Below are positions 42,891 through 53,230 of a DNA stretch of 64,000 bases, piece by piece (the stretch's first letter is position 1; each line of letters begins with the position of its first letter). The stretch comes from Lepus europaeus (Eukaryota > Chordata > Mammalia > Lagomorpha > Leporidae). The DNA is taken from the NCBI RefSeq assembly GCF_033115175.1, contig NC_084839.1:38487501-38551500 (forward strand), given 5' to 3'. The notes beneath the pieces were generated by a model. The model was not told the DNA's origin. It made no database searches and saw nothing but the letters and a program-made list of their open reading frames with translations. The position numbers were made by a program, and so were the translations under genes.

Positions 42891-43513
42891 GATCACATGT
42901 TCGGCCTGTGCTGTGGGTTCATAAACTCCAGTACCTCTCTGATCAGAGAGAAATGACTCCATTGCCGTCTTCAGCTGCCTCGCACAGTTGGGGATGATTT
43001 TCTATTCACACCCACCTGCTTCCAGCAAACAGAAGTGATTGCATCCTTACTGCTCTTGATGGTTCTCCCAAGGAACCGGGCAACCTACTCCCAGGCCCCA
43101 GAACATAGGAGAAGAAACCCTCCATGGAGTGCAAATGGACTGCATACAAGTCACCAAGGCCAAAATCAGCCTTGAACCCGCCCTCTCAGAGTGATTTCAG
43201 GACCATAAGGCAGCCCAAATGACATTTTTACTTAAAAAAAAAAAAAAAAAAAAAAAAGTCGTAAAGGAACCGTTATGCTTGACACAGAATCAGCAATGCA
43301 ATTACATTTGTACAGGTCACTGAGGTCTCACCTTGGTCCATGGGCCGAGGTGACCCAAAGATAAATTAGATCTGGCTCTCCTAGGGTTTTTTTTTTTTTT
43401 TTTTTTTTTTTAGAGTTAATTACTCAGAAATTAAAATTGCAAGGTTGCACAAAACTATCTGGAAGATGTGGCCACACTTGATAACTAACTAGTTAAAATT
43501 TAAAAATTTAAAA
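42891..43513. other. Unique DNA with inverted A24 / T25 runs
   Basis: A24 at 43234-43257 and T25 at 43387-43411 flank 129 bp of unique DNA. Otherwise nothing was recognised. Confidence 0.6.
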
Positions 43514-44164
43514 TGGGGCTGGCATTGTGGCACAGCGGGTTAAGCTGCTGCCTGCAACACTGGCATCCCACATGAGCACCAGTTCAAGTCCCAGCTGCTC
43601 CACTTCCAATCCAGCTCCCTGCTAATGCGCCTGGGAAAGCAGCAGAAGATGGCCCAAGTGCTTAGGCCTCTGGCAGCCAGGTGGGACACTCAGATGGAGT
43701 TCCAGGCTCCTGTTTTGGACCTGGCTCAGCCTCAGCCACTGTGGCCATTTGGGAAGTGAACCAGCAGATGGACGATCTCTCTCTTGCTCTCTGCCTCTGT
43801 CTCTCCCTCTCTCTGTGTTACGCTTTTTTTTTTTTTTTTTTTTTTGACAGGCAGAGTGGATAGTGAGAGAGAGAGACAGAGAGAAAGGTCTTCCTTTTCC
43901 ACTGGTTCACCCTCCAATGGCCGGCGCACTGCGGCCGGGGCACCGCGCTGAGCCAAAGCCAGGAGCCAGGTGCTTCTCCTGGTCTCCCATGGGGTGCAGG
44001 GCCCAAGCACTTGGGCCACAGCAGAGAGCTGGACTGGAAGAGGAGCAACCGGGACAGAATCCGGCGCCCCGACCGGGACTAGAACCCGGTGTGCCGGCGC
44101 CACCAGGCGGAGGATTAGCCTAGTAAGCCGCGGCGCCGGCCATCAAATAAATAAATATTTTTAA
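43514..44164 (+). mobile_element. CSINE type A split by a younger type C copy
   Basis: The older plus copy runs from 'ggggctggcattgtggcacagcgg' to 'ctctgtgttacgc', then resumes as 'atcaaataaataaatattttt' (about 44143-44164). The intruder lies between, in the opposite orientation. Confidence 0.9.
43819..44141 (-). mobile_element. CSINE type C (young), nested
   Basis: T-run and 'gacaggcagagtggatagtg' at left; 'gtaagccgcggcgccggcc' at right. About 30 bp around 'ccatcctccactgc' is missing compared with sister copies. Confidence 0.94.
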
Positions 44165-44189
44165 AAACCTAAAAGTTTAGGCGAACTAT

Positions 44190-45005
44190 GTCTCTTGTCT
44201 CCCTGAAAAATGATGCTGTCTTTTAACCGTGGACTCTATAAGCCCACCTTCCCAAGATGCACCTCTCCCATCCGGGACCAGGCCGCTTGCGCATGCGCAC
44301 ACCCCACCGTATTTGTGTATCCGATCTGGTACCACCCCGCATCCTTAAAAAAAGAGGTGAAAGGAGGAGAGAACTCTCTTTTCCGCTACAGAGCAGGCAG
44401 ACGACCTCTCCCACTCTCGGGCAGATCTTCCCAGTCACAGGTACTTTTTTTTTTTCACTCTTTATCTTGTCTCCAGCCAACTCCGCTGTACTCTCGTTGG
44501 GTATTTCTCTGCGTATGGTGACCCACGCTTGTGCGTGAATGCGTGTTTATTTCCTCCTTAATAAATTCTGTACCTATTTGCACATGGTAACAGTCTCCCC
44601 TTATGGGAGATCAAACATTAGGACATCCATTACCCGTCAGATCGACACCCTTGCCGCCCACCACAGGTGCCCCACCTCATCCACTCTCTTATTCCCACCC
44701 TGCTCCGGGACCACCCCAGCTGTCTCACCGAAATTCAGAGACCCACCTAGGAGGGAACTGTTTAACCAGCCACGTTCCGGGAGGGAAATCCCTTGCCGAG
44801 AGCTGCTTAAGGGAAATTAGTTAAGGAGAGAGGTGTAGCTCCCTGCAACAAGACGTTCGGCCATGAGACAGCACAAGAGAGGAGGCTTCTAGGGTTCAAG
44901 GAAACCACAAAACGAGAAATTAGTGTCCAAGCAGAGCTGTCAATAAACCGTTGTGTGTGACGGAAACATCGCTTGTTTCCCCAAAGCTCGTCCTCCCACC
45001 TGGCT
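44190..45005 (+). mobile_element. LTR-like / ERV-like block
   Basis: Starts 'tgtctcttg', has 'tctataagcc' (TATA-like, 44235), 'cttgcgcatgcgcacac', AATAAA near 44562 and a CA-ended segment 'tatttgcaca', followed by 'tggtaacagtc', which could be a decayed tRNA-primer site. A second AATAAA ('gtcaataaaccg', about 44941) has a U5-like follow-up. No gag-like frame was recognised. CpG density is high for this neighbourhood. Confidence 0.35.
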
Positions 45006-45256
45006 CGGCAAACGTGAAGTTTTTTTTAGTATCCTGGGCCCCTTCTCTGCACCTCTTCGGGAGGCGCCTTGGATGATAGAAGCAGAGCCTGAAGGTGATT
45101 AGACAGCTGCCGACTCAGGCTGTGGGCGAGCCAGAAGGAAGGAGTCTGGCCCTGGACCCGGGCAGAGCAGAGCCCAGAGGAGGAGCTGAGTGAGACGAGG
45201 CCCAGGTGGTTCACTGGGGTCTGGGTGGTAGGGAACTGAAGAGCAATTTCACTCAC

Positions 45257-45350
45257 CAAGATGGTGAGCAGCTGTGTTCTCTGAAACGGGACCACAGGAA
45301 CGAAGATCATCTTCCCTGAATCTGGGGGCTCTTCCTGCCAAGGCACTTTA
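45257..45350 (-). CDS. Candidate internal coding exon, 94 nt
   Basis: On the minus strand a strong acceptor ('cctccctgcccctgcag', about 17 pyrimidine-rich bases) ends at 45351 and a near-consensus donor 'ttg|gtgagt' begins at 45256. Between them only one frame is open: one leading base plus 31 complete codons, including an internal Met in the context 'gggaagATGa'. The other two frames stop at once or mid-exon. The peptide goes from a Glu/Pro-rich start to a hydrophobic 'IFVPVVPF' stretch. Together these are better than chance features usually manage. The protein is not recognised. It could be an exon of the same minus-strand gene as 37869-38017, but the phases do not join directly (this exon ends in phase 0, the other starts with one extra base), so at least one further exon would be needed. 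Confidence 0.45.
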
Positions 45351-45359
45351 CTGCAGGGG

Positions 45360-46337
45360 CAGGGAGGGGCAGAGTGAGGCAGGGTTTGGTGTGGAGATGG
45401 GTGTGAGGCCGCTGGAGGAACTGACAGACTCTGGGGCTGCCTCAACCTCCCAAGTGCCTGAAGGCTTCAGATCAGTGAGTGTTTGCACTCAGTGTTTTGT
45501 TGTTTTGCTTGGGCAGTAGCCCCTGTGACAAGTGTGTCAACAGAGCCCAGATGTGTACTCTGGGGTGAGGAGAGGGGTAGGTGTGATGGAGTACTTTAAA
45601 GCTTTTTTTTAAATAAACAGGAAGTTCATAATTAGAAGAAAAAAAATATCTCTGGTGGCTTTTAAAGCTAGTGGATAATATGGCAGAGTCACAATTGTCA
45701 CACATGCTAGGTGCAACCAGTGAGAAGGGTGACAACTAGTGAAGAGGGGAAGGGGTGCCTGCAGGAAGTCACCAGGCTGGCCCAGGGGTGCACTCTGTTC
45801 ACAGAGCCTCCCCTAACTGTCCCCCCAGCAGCAGGTGGGAAGAAGGGGCCCATGAAACTCCTCTTGAACCACAGCAGTCTGTGTCCTTGCCTCGCTATGT
45901 CAGTCCCCAAATCACCCTGGCTCTCAGGTCACCTCATCTCCAGCTCGCTCATGCCCTGAGGCTCTGTCTTTTCCATCTTCAGTGGCCTTCTCCCATGCTC
46001 CTCAGCTCCTAAACCCCTTCCTCCTTGCCCTCTGCAGTTCATGTTATGTGATGCGCAAAGCCTCTCCCATCCTCCACCTGTTCTTTGAGCAGCCTCTTCT
46101 CTTCTCCCCTACCAGGCTGTCCCCTGAGTTCACTGCTTTCCCCACAGTTTTCTCCAGCAGAGGTCAGGGGTCCCAGCCACGTCGCAGGACCTGGAGGTGA
46201 GATAAGTGTCCTTCTGACTCCTCATTGTCACTTTCAGAAATTTCTCCTCACTCCTTAAACCCTTGTTTCCCACTGAATTTCATGTCATTGGGTGATATAA
46301 ACCACTGCCGTCTTCTAGTCACGAGAGGTCATTTTTC
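45360..46337. other. Unique to L2-like pyrimidine-rich DNA
   Basis: 45900-46320 is C/T-rich and may be a very old L2 5' portion. Nothing is certain. Confidence 0.4.
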
Positions 46338-46663
46338 AGTTTTTTAAAAAGATATAATTTGTTTGAGAGGTAGAGTTCCAGACAGAGAGAGGGAGAAAGA
46401 GAGTGGTCTTCCATTCACTGGTTCCCTCCTCCAGAAGGCTGAAAGGGCTAGAGCTGAGATGATCTGAAGCCAGGAGCTTCTTCCGGATCTCCCACGCAGG
46501 TGCAAGGGCCCAAAGACATGGGCCATCATCTACTGCTTCCCTAGGCCATAGCAGAGAGCTGGATCGGAAGAGGAGCAGCCAGGACTCAAACCAGCGCCCA
46601 TATGGGATGCCTGCACTGCTAGGCCTGGGCTTTAACCCACTGTGCCACAGTGTCAGCTCCTTC
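46338..46663 (-). mobile_element. CSINE type A
   Basis: Tail 'aaaaagatataatttgtttgagagg'; head 'aacccactgtgccacagtgtcagc'. Confidence 0.92.
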
Positions 46664-47707
46664 TCACTCTTTCTCTTTGTTATTTTCACCTGCCACAATA
46701 GCCTTAATCAAATTCAGCTCTCTCTCCCCACACCTGCAGTTGAACGTGACTAGAGAAAAACAGCCACATTGCTTGCCCTCCCCTTAAATTCATGATGACA
46801 ACACTCACGTAGACCCTTAAGGCTGATCAACAGCCATACTCAAGAGCTCTATGGTCCATTCGGTCACATTTGCTCTTAGATGACAGTTTCAAACCTTCTT
46901 TTCCCTTCTCAGACTCTTAACATTCTTTCCCATCCTCACTCTCATTTGGTAATCGGATTCTTTTTTCACTGGCAAAGTAGAAGCAACCAAAGGAAGACAC
47001 TGCAATTTCCCCCCACCGTATTTATCCCCTGCCCAGCAGTTGGGTCTTCCTTCTTGTGCCTTCCCAACTGTTACCCACCCACCGAAAGAACTTCCTGCAC
47101 TCGGGCACCTAATCCAATCCCTGTCACCTATTCAGGGACTTTACCTCAGCAGTTCTCCCTTTTCTCTCCTATGCCAAATTGTCACTCTCTACAGAATCCT
47201 TTGAATCAAAACGCAAGCATTCTATTATTGATCACATTTTCAAAACAAGGCCTTTTAATGGCTGGACTTCCCTTGGAAGCCTCGGATCAGTTTTTAGAGC
47301 AAACTCCCCAAAAGAACCATTCATACTTGCTGTGTCTAATTCTTCTCCAATTCTCTCTTAAACAACTCCAAATTGGGCTTATATCCCCATTACTCCACAG
47401 ACATTATTTGTGTCAAAATTATTATGACTTCTGTGTTGCTAATTCCAACAGTAATGTCTCAGCGCTCCTCTACTGATTAATAGCATCTGGTATAATTGAC
47501 CACTTCCTCCTCCTGCATATAGAATCTTCACTGAGGTTCACCTCAAGTCATCTCACTACCTTGGTTTTTTCCTTACCTCTGAGCCTTCTTAGTCTTTTTC
47601 TCCTGGCTCTCCTGTTTTTCCTGATCCCTAAAAGTTGGAGCACCCAGAGCTCTTCCTCTGTTCTTCTCTATCTACCTCTTTGATGATCTCCTATAAACAG
47701 ATGATTG

Positions 47708-47925
47708 TATGTGCCTGGGGAGGCAGCAGAAGCTTGTCTAAGTATATGGCCCCTGCCATCCAAGTGGGAAATCTAGATGGAGCTCTGGGCTCCTGGCTTC
47801 ATCCTGGACCAGCCCTGGCAGTTGTGGCCATTTGGGCAGTAAAACAGTGGATGGAAGGTCAATCTCTCTCTGTTCCTTCCCCTCTCTCTGTAACTCTGAC
47901 TTTCAAATATGTATTTTTTAAAGAA
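47708..47925 (+). mobile_element. CSINE, head-truncated, in L2
   Basis: Starts at 'gtgcctggggaggcagcag'; ends 'tctgactttcaaatatgtattttt'. Confidence 0.9.
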
Positions 47926-48216
47926 GATAAATAGGTGATTTTAAATGCCACCAGCATGCCCATGACCCCTGTATTTCTATCTCTCACTCCAGACCTCTTC
48001 CCTGAATGCTAGATCCGCATATCCAAGTAGCTGCTCCATATCTGCAAACTCTAGATGTCCAAAACAGAGGTCTTGCTATGCTCTCCCAAACTGGACCACG
48101 ATTTCCATCACAACTAATGGCAGTTCTGTGCTTCCAGTTGCTCAGGCCAAAAAGGAACAGTGTTATCCTTGATTCCTTTCACATACACATCAGATCTGGT
48201 AAGAATTAATACCCAC

Positions 48217-48556
48217 ATGGGGCCGGCACTGTGGCAAAGTGGATTAACACTCTGGCCTGAAGCGCCAGCATCCCATATGGTCGCTGGTTCAAAACCCAGC
48301 TGCTCTACTTCTGATCCAGCTCTCTGCTATGGCCTGGGAAAGCAGTGGAAGATGGCCCAAGTCCTTGGACTCCTGCACCCACGTGGGAGACCCTGAGGAA
48401 GCTCCTGGCTCCTAGCTTCAGATCGTCGCAGCTCCAGCCATTGCAGCCAATTAGGGAGTGAACCATCGTATGGAAGACCTCTTTTTCTCTTTCTCTGCCT
48501 CTCTTCTCTCTGTGTAACTCTGACTTTCAAATAAAAATACATAAATCTTTAAAAAA
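48217..48556 (+). mobile_element. CSINE type A in L2, perfect target-site duplication
   Basis: 'aattaatacccac' at 48204-48216 and 48557-48569. Tail 'ctttcaaataaaaatacataaatc'. Confidence 0.96.
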
Positions 48557-48589
48557 AATTAATACCCACCTTCAAAGTATACCCAGAGG

Positions 48590-48840
48590 GGCCAGCGCTG
48601 TGGCACAGCGGGTTAATGCCTTGGCTTGAGGTGCTGGCATCCCATGTGGGCACTGGTTCGAGACCCAGCTGCTCCACTTCTCATCCAGCTCTCTGCTGTG
48701 GCCTGGGAAAGCAGTAAGGATGGCCCAAGTCCTTGGGCCCCTGTACCCGTGTGGGAGACCCAGAAGAAGCTCCTGGCTTCGAATTGGCGCAGCTCCGGCC
48801 GTTTGTGTCCACTTGGGGAGTGAGCCATCAGATGGAAGAC

Positions 48841-48909
<69 letters not shown>

Positions 48910-48973
48910 ATACTCATCCTCACTCTCACTCTCCTCTCTCTGTGTAGCTCTTTCAAATAAATAAATAAATCTT

Positions 48974-48976
<3 letters not shown>
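48590..48976 (+). mobile_element. CSINE type A in L2 with compound microsatellite
   Basis: 'tatacccaga' repeats at about 48578 and 49020. The 3' half carries TC, CA and AT runs, making it about 50 bp longer than usual. Confidence 0.94.
48847..48907 (+). repeat. (TC)n(CA)n compound microsatellite
   Basis: About 32 bp of TC followed directly by about 28 bp of CA, inside the CSINE 3' region. Confidence 0.95.

Positions 48977-49023
<47 letters not shown>
48977..49023 (+). repeat. (AT)n microsatellite, about 47 bp
   Basis: A pure AT run replacing the SINE poly(A) tail, ending at the 3' target duplicate. It can extrude as a cruciform. Confidence 0.95.
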
Positions 49024-49025
<2 letters not shown>

Positions 49026-49650
49026 CAGAATCCAGTCACTTCCTACCTCCTTTATTGCTGCTGGCATCTCTCACCTGACTTACCCTGGATGACTGCTGTA
49101 GCTTCCTGTCAAGTTTCCCAGCTTCCACTCTTACCTTCAACACAGCACCCATGCTGATCCTTTTAAAATGTACCTTAGATCAGATCACCTTCCTGCCAGA
49201 ATTCTTCAGTATCCCCATCCCCATTGCTCTTCATGTGATTCTTTAGTAACTCCTCATTTCTCTGAATGTCGAAGCCAAGAGTTTTACAGTCGCTAAGAGC
49301 ATCCCAGGATCTGTCCACTCCAATCCCTACTCACCCCTTCCAAGTCTCCATCCTTTGTCCATTTCATCCTCCCAGCTGTTCTTGAAGCACATTGGACAAG
49401 CTTCCATACTGAGGCCCTTGCTCTGTCTTGAGCCTCTACGTGAACACTCTGGCTCCAGATATCTGCTTGGTGAACTTCTCTTCCCTTCCATATTCAAATC
49501 TCACTTCAGTGAGGCCCACCCTGACCACCTCATCACCCTTAACCTTCACAGTGTTCCTCACATACTGTGTAATTTATGTATTTGTTAGGTTTGCTGCTGA
49601 TTGTCTCTCTTCCCCCTCCAGAACAGTGTCTGGCACGTAATAAGGAGACA

Positions 49651-50744
49651 ACTGAATGTGATGTTTTGTTTGGTTGTTTTGAATGAGCAAGAAGAATCCA
49701 CACAGAGACATGGCTGTTGGCTCAACCATCAGAAACGGCAGTGCCAAGAGCAGAGAGGGGAATAGACCTGGCAAGAGCAAGTACAGCTGACCATAAACAC
49801 AGACATGATTCATAAGCAAGGTCAGGTCAGGTTGAAATAAAGATCTGAACTATATGCCTATCATTACCTGATAGACAGAAGGGTAAACAGGTAAATGATA
49901 AATAGCTGTCTTCCATGTGCAAGGTAATACTTTGGGTTTATTTTTATATGGGGTAAACAAAGGCCTAGGCCAATGACACAGGCTTATCCAGTTCCTATCA
50001 TGGGCAGTTGCCTTTTAGCTGCTCTCCCAGCCCTACATGAGCTAATGACAGAGTTCCACAGGGAGGCATGAGAGCAGAAGGGAGAAAGGACAGGACTTTA
50101 TATGTGATACATATGAAAAGGAAACTCCTCTCTTCTGTTCCCCTGTGTGCCTTCTCAGTAGAGGACACAGCAGTACCAGGTTCTTAGGGCAGTCTCTGGG
50201 CAGTCTCTTTTTCCTCTGAGTTCTGCCATCATCAGGCCAGATGGGTTGATAGTTCTGCTTGCCTGACCTCACCATGACCACTAGAACTGAGGTCTTCAGA
50301 GGCCGTGCCTTCCTTTCCCTTAGGGATGACTGCTGACATGTCCTCTCTCCAAAGATGCCAGTGTTATGCCAGGAGCCTCTGCACTCTCCATAACCCAAGT
50401 TAAAGGAGGCTGCTAAAGGCCTCCAGATGTTTGTGTCAGAGATCCCACAGTGTTAGCCCAGGGCTTGAAGCTGCAGCAGTCTGGCCCTGGAGGCATTACT
50501 GTTCTGAGAAAAGATGGAATCCCAGAAGCCTTCCCAGTCTTAAGGCTTCACATCACAGTGCACCTTACCCACCTTGGCCATTTCTTCACTCCCAACAGGT
50601 TTCTGACAGACATTCCAGAAGATCCCTCGGGATCAGACACGACAAGACCCCAAACGGGAGATTCTTAAGCCAAATTGTAGTGAATTTTTTTTTTTTGTCC
50701 ACAGTAGGGAAATATTTAGCTGTGCTTTTCATCATAAGGAATCG
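49651..50744. other. Unique DNA, no gene recognised
   Basis: Minus frame 50042-50398 (118 codons) and plus frame 50431-50769 (112 codons) adjoin each other without recognisable domains or good splice limits. Confidence 0.4.
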
Positions 50745-50823
50745 ACAAGGGACTTCAGAAATTCCATGAAAATGGAATCAAAAGATTAGTGCAAAATTCT
50801 TTGAAGTCCATGCATAGATTTTT

Positions 50824-51154
50824 TTTAAAGATTTATTTATTTATTTACTTGAAAGTCAGAGTTACACAGAGAGAGAAGGAGAGGCAGAGAGAGAGGTCTT
50901 CCATCCGCTGGTTCACTCCCCAGATGGCCACAACTGTCAGAGCTGTGCCTATCCGAAGCCAGGACCCAGGAGCTTCTTCCAGGTCTCCCACGTGGGTGCA
51001 GAGGCCCAAGGATGTGGGTCATCTTCTACTGCTTTTCCAGGCCACAGTGGAGAACTGGATCGGATGTGGAGCAGCCAGGACTCGAACCGGTGCCCACATG
51101 GGATGCTGGCACTTCAGGCCAGGGCATTAACCTGATGCACCACAGCGCCACCCC
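50824..51154 (-). mobile_element. CSINE type A (stack member 1)
   Basis: The duplication 'ccatgcatagattttt' lies at 50808 and 51155. Tail 'aaagatttatttatttatttac'; head 'gatgcaccacagcgcc'. Confidence 0.95.
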
Positions 51155-51180
51155 CCATGCATAGATTTTTAATAATATAC

Positions 51181-51521
51181 CTTTTTTTTTTTTTTTTGAC
51201 AGGCAGAATGGACAGTGAGAGAGAGACAGAGAGAAAGGTCTTCCTTTTGCTGTTGGTTCACCCTCCAATGGCCGCTGCGGTAGCATGCTGCGGCCGGCGC
51301 ACCGCGCTGATCCGATGGCAAGAGCCAGGTGTTTATCCTGGTCTCCCATGGGGTGCAGGGCCCAAGAACTTGGGCCATCCTCCACTGCTCTCCCTGGCCA
51401 CAGCAGAGAGCTGGCCTGGAAGAGGGCCAACCGGGATAGGATCGGTGCCCCGACCGGGACTAGAACCCGGTGTGCCGGCGCCGCAAGGTGGAGGATTAGC
51501 CTAGTGAGCCGCGGCGCCGGC
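51181..51521 (-). mobile_element. CSINE type C (stack member 2)
   Basis: The perfect duplication 'aataatatac' lies at 51171-51180 and 51522-51531. CpG-rich and T-tailed. Confidence 0.96.
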
Positions 51522-51534
51522 AATAATATACTTA

Positions 51535-51581
51535 TTTTTTTAATCTTTTTTTCCTTTTCTTTTGTTTTGACAGGCAGAGTG

Positions 51582-51613
<32 letters not shown>

Positions 51614-51861
51614 CAAAGGTCTTCCTTTTTCCGTTGGTTCACCCCACAATGGCCGCCGCGGCTGGTGCATCGAGCTGATCCGAAGCCAGGAGCCAGGTGC
51701 TTCTCCTGGTCTCCCATGCGGGTGCAGGGCCCAAGCACTTGGGCCATCCTCCACTGCCTTCCCGGGCCATAGCAGAGAGCTGGCCTGGAAGAGGGGCAAC
51801 TAGAACCCGGTGTGCCGGCACCGCAGGTGGAGAATTAGCCTATTGGGCCGTGGCGCCGGCC
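51535..51861 (-). mobile_element. CSINE type C (stack member 3)
   Basis: Left target 'aataatatac' (51522), right 'aatagtatac' (51862). Internal (GA)n at 51587-51613; about 25 bp shorter than member 2 near 'gaggggcaactagaacc'. Confidence 0.94.
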
Positions 51862-51879
51862 AATAGTATACTTTTTAAA

Positions 51880-52195
51880 AGGTTTTATTTATTTATTTGA
51901 GAGGTAGAGTCACAGACACAGAGAGGAGAGATAGAGAGAGAGGTCTTCCATCCACTGGTTCACTCCTCAAATGGCCGGAGCTGGCCAGATCCAAAGCCAG
52001 GAGCCAGGAGCCAGGAGCTTCTTCCAGGTCTCCCACATGGGTGCAGGGGCCCAAGTACTTGGGCCACCTTCAACTGCTTCCCAGGCCATAGCAGAGAGCT
52101 GGATCAGAAGAGCAGCTAGGACAGGAACCAGTGCCCATATAAGATGCCAGTGCTGCAGGTGGAGGCTTAGCCTGCTATGCCACAGTGCCAGCCTC
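51880..52195 (-). mobile_element. CSINE type A (stack member 4)
   Basis: Left target 'caatagtatacttttt' (51861), right 'caataatgcacattttt' (52196). Head 'gctatgccacagtgccagcc'. Confidence 0.93.
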
Positions 52196-52374
52196 CAATA
52201 ATGCACATTTTTCATGAACTTCTTAAGGTCATTTCATATAGACCCAAACACAATGGGGGTCAGGTGTGGTTCAAAGGAAACAAAAAATAGTAAAAGAATA
52301 CTCCTGCAGAAAAATATAATTTAAATTAAAATATTTACCCAGAGTTTTGTGAGGAAATGTCAAAGGAGGGTAAG

Positions 52375-52397
52375 AGTGTGTGTGTGTGTGTGTGTGT
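52375..52397 (+). repeat. (TG)11 microsatellite
   Basis: A pure dinucleotide run next to the left (tail) end of the following minus CSINE. Confidence 0.93.
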
Positions 52398-52401
52398 AAT
52401 T

Positions 52402-52683
52402 TTTAATCTGAGAGACAGGTAGATGAGGCAACTCCCATCCCCTTGTTAACTGCCCAAATGCCCTTAATAGCTCGGACTAGGCCAGGCCTAGGTCAGGAGC
52501 CTGGAACTCAATCGAGGTCTACCATTTGTGTGGCAGGAACACAATTACTTGAGCCATCATTGTTGCCTCTCAGGGTCCGCATTATCAGGAATGTGGGAGT
52601 CAGCAGGTAGAGCCAGGTATTGAACCTAGGTACTATGATATGGGATACAGATATCTTAATCATTAGGCTAAATATCTGCCCTG
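52402..52683 (-). mobile_element. CSINE type B, old
   Basis: 'ctgagagacaggtagatgagg', 'cttgagccatcattgttgcctctcagggtccgcattatcagg'; head 'attaggctaaatatctgccc'. Many substitutions. Confidence 0.8.
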
Positions 52684-52807
52684 GGAAGTATATTCTTAAT
52701 ACACAATCTAACATCTCTTTTTTCCACAATATGACTATTTTGTATCTCCTCTACCAGAATGCAGCCCATGCCCTGCCCCACACACATCTACCCTCTCTAC
52801 CTCTAAC

Positions 52808-52834
52808 CACCACACACACACACACACACACACA
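52808..52834 (+). repeat. (CA)n microsatellite
   Basis: About 13 CA units in non-SINE DNA. Confidence 0.93.
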
Positions 52835-53054
52835 AAATGGCTCTCCATGTCTCTCCCCTCTCCCTGCCTTCCTGGATCTTTTCTTTCCTCCATTTCCAAC
52901 ATAAAGTTTCCTGACCTGTCTCTAACTCTTTGCAAGTCTCAGCTCGCCCTAGTTACTCCCCTCATCAGGTCAGCAACCAGCAGACCTGTAATCTTTTTTA
53001 GGTGGTAGACAGAGGAGCTGGACATACTCATGTGGAGCTGTTATTTAATCAGCT

Positions 53055-53230
53055 GCCTGGTTAAGAACCCATGCTGTGGAGTTAAACTGTCTATATGTTA
53101 GCCTTGAAGATTTGGGCAACTTACAGAATTTGCCTGAGCCTTAGGTTCCTCACCTGTAATATGAATATCATGAGAATTAAATAAGACAGTGTGCGTGATA
53201 TGCTTGGCACGATGGACTCAATAATGTTAG
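53055..53230 (+). mobile_element. MIR, well preserved
   Basis: 'gttaagaacccatgctgtggagttaaactg', 'gatttgggcaacttacagaatttgcctgagccttaggttcctcacctgtaatatg', 'atgagaattaaataag', 'gcttggcac': full MIR order. Confidence 0.85.

Larger units (their letters stand above)
46664..49650 (+). mobile_element. L2 (non-LTR retrotransposon), long copy broken by CSINEs
   Basis: L2 landmarks in order: 'ttgaccacttcctcctcctg', 'tccctaaaagttggagcacccagagctcttcc', 'tctgttcttctctatctacc', 'taaatgccaccagcatgcccatgacccc', 'agttgctcaggccaaaa', 'caatccctactcacc', 'cctcacttcagtgaggcccaccctgacc', 'cagaacagtgtctggcacgtaat'. Three CSINEs interrupt it. The left limit (46664-47480) is uncertain. The coding capacity is destroyed. 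Confidence 0.75.
50745..52240. mobile_element. Palindromic MITE-like element containing four stacked CSINEs
   Basis: With the SINEs set aside, the left part ('gggacttcagaaattccatg', 'gtgcaaaattctttgaagtcc') and the right part ('tgcacatttttcatgaacttc', 'ttaaggtc') form an element of roughly 130 bp with inverted ends: 'gacttcagaaattccatgaa' against 'ttcatgaacttcttaaggtc'. It resembles a non-autonomous mariner-type element. A one-sided relative lies at 31635-31722. Confidence 0.6.

Noticed and set aside
48870..49025. CA and AT runs considered as CRISPR-like or origin repeats
   Set aside because: They are plain dinucleotide microsatellites within a SINE; there are no spacers.
51026..51803. 257-codon minus frame
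   Set aside because: A read-through of three stacked CSINEs; type C copies are stop-poor.
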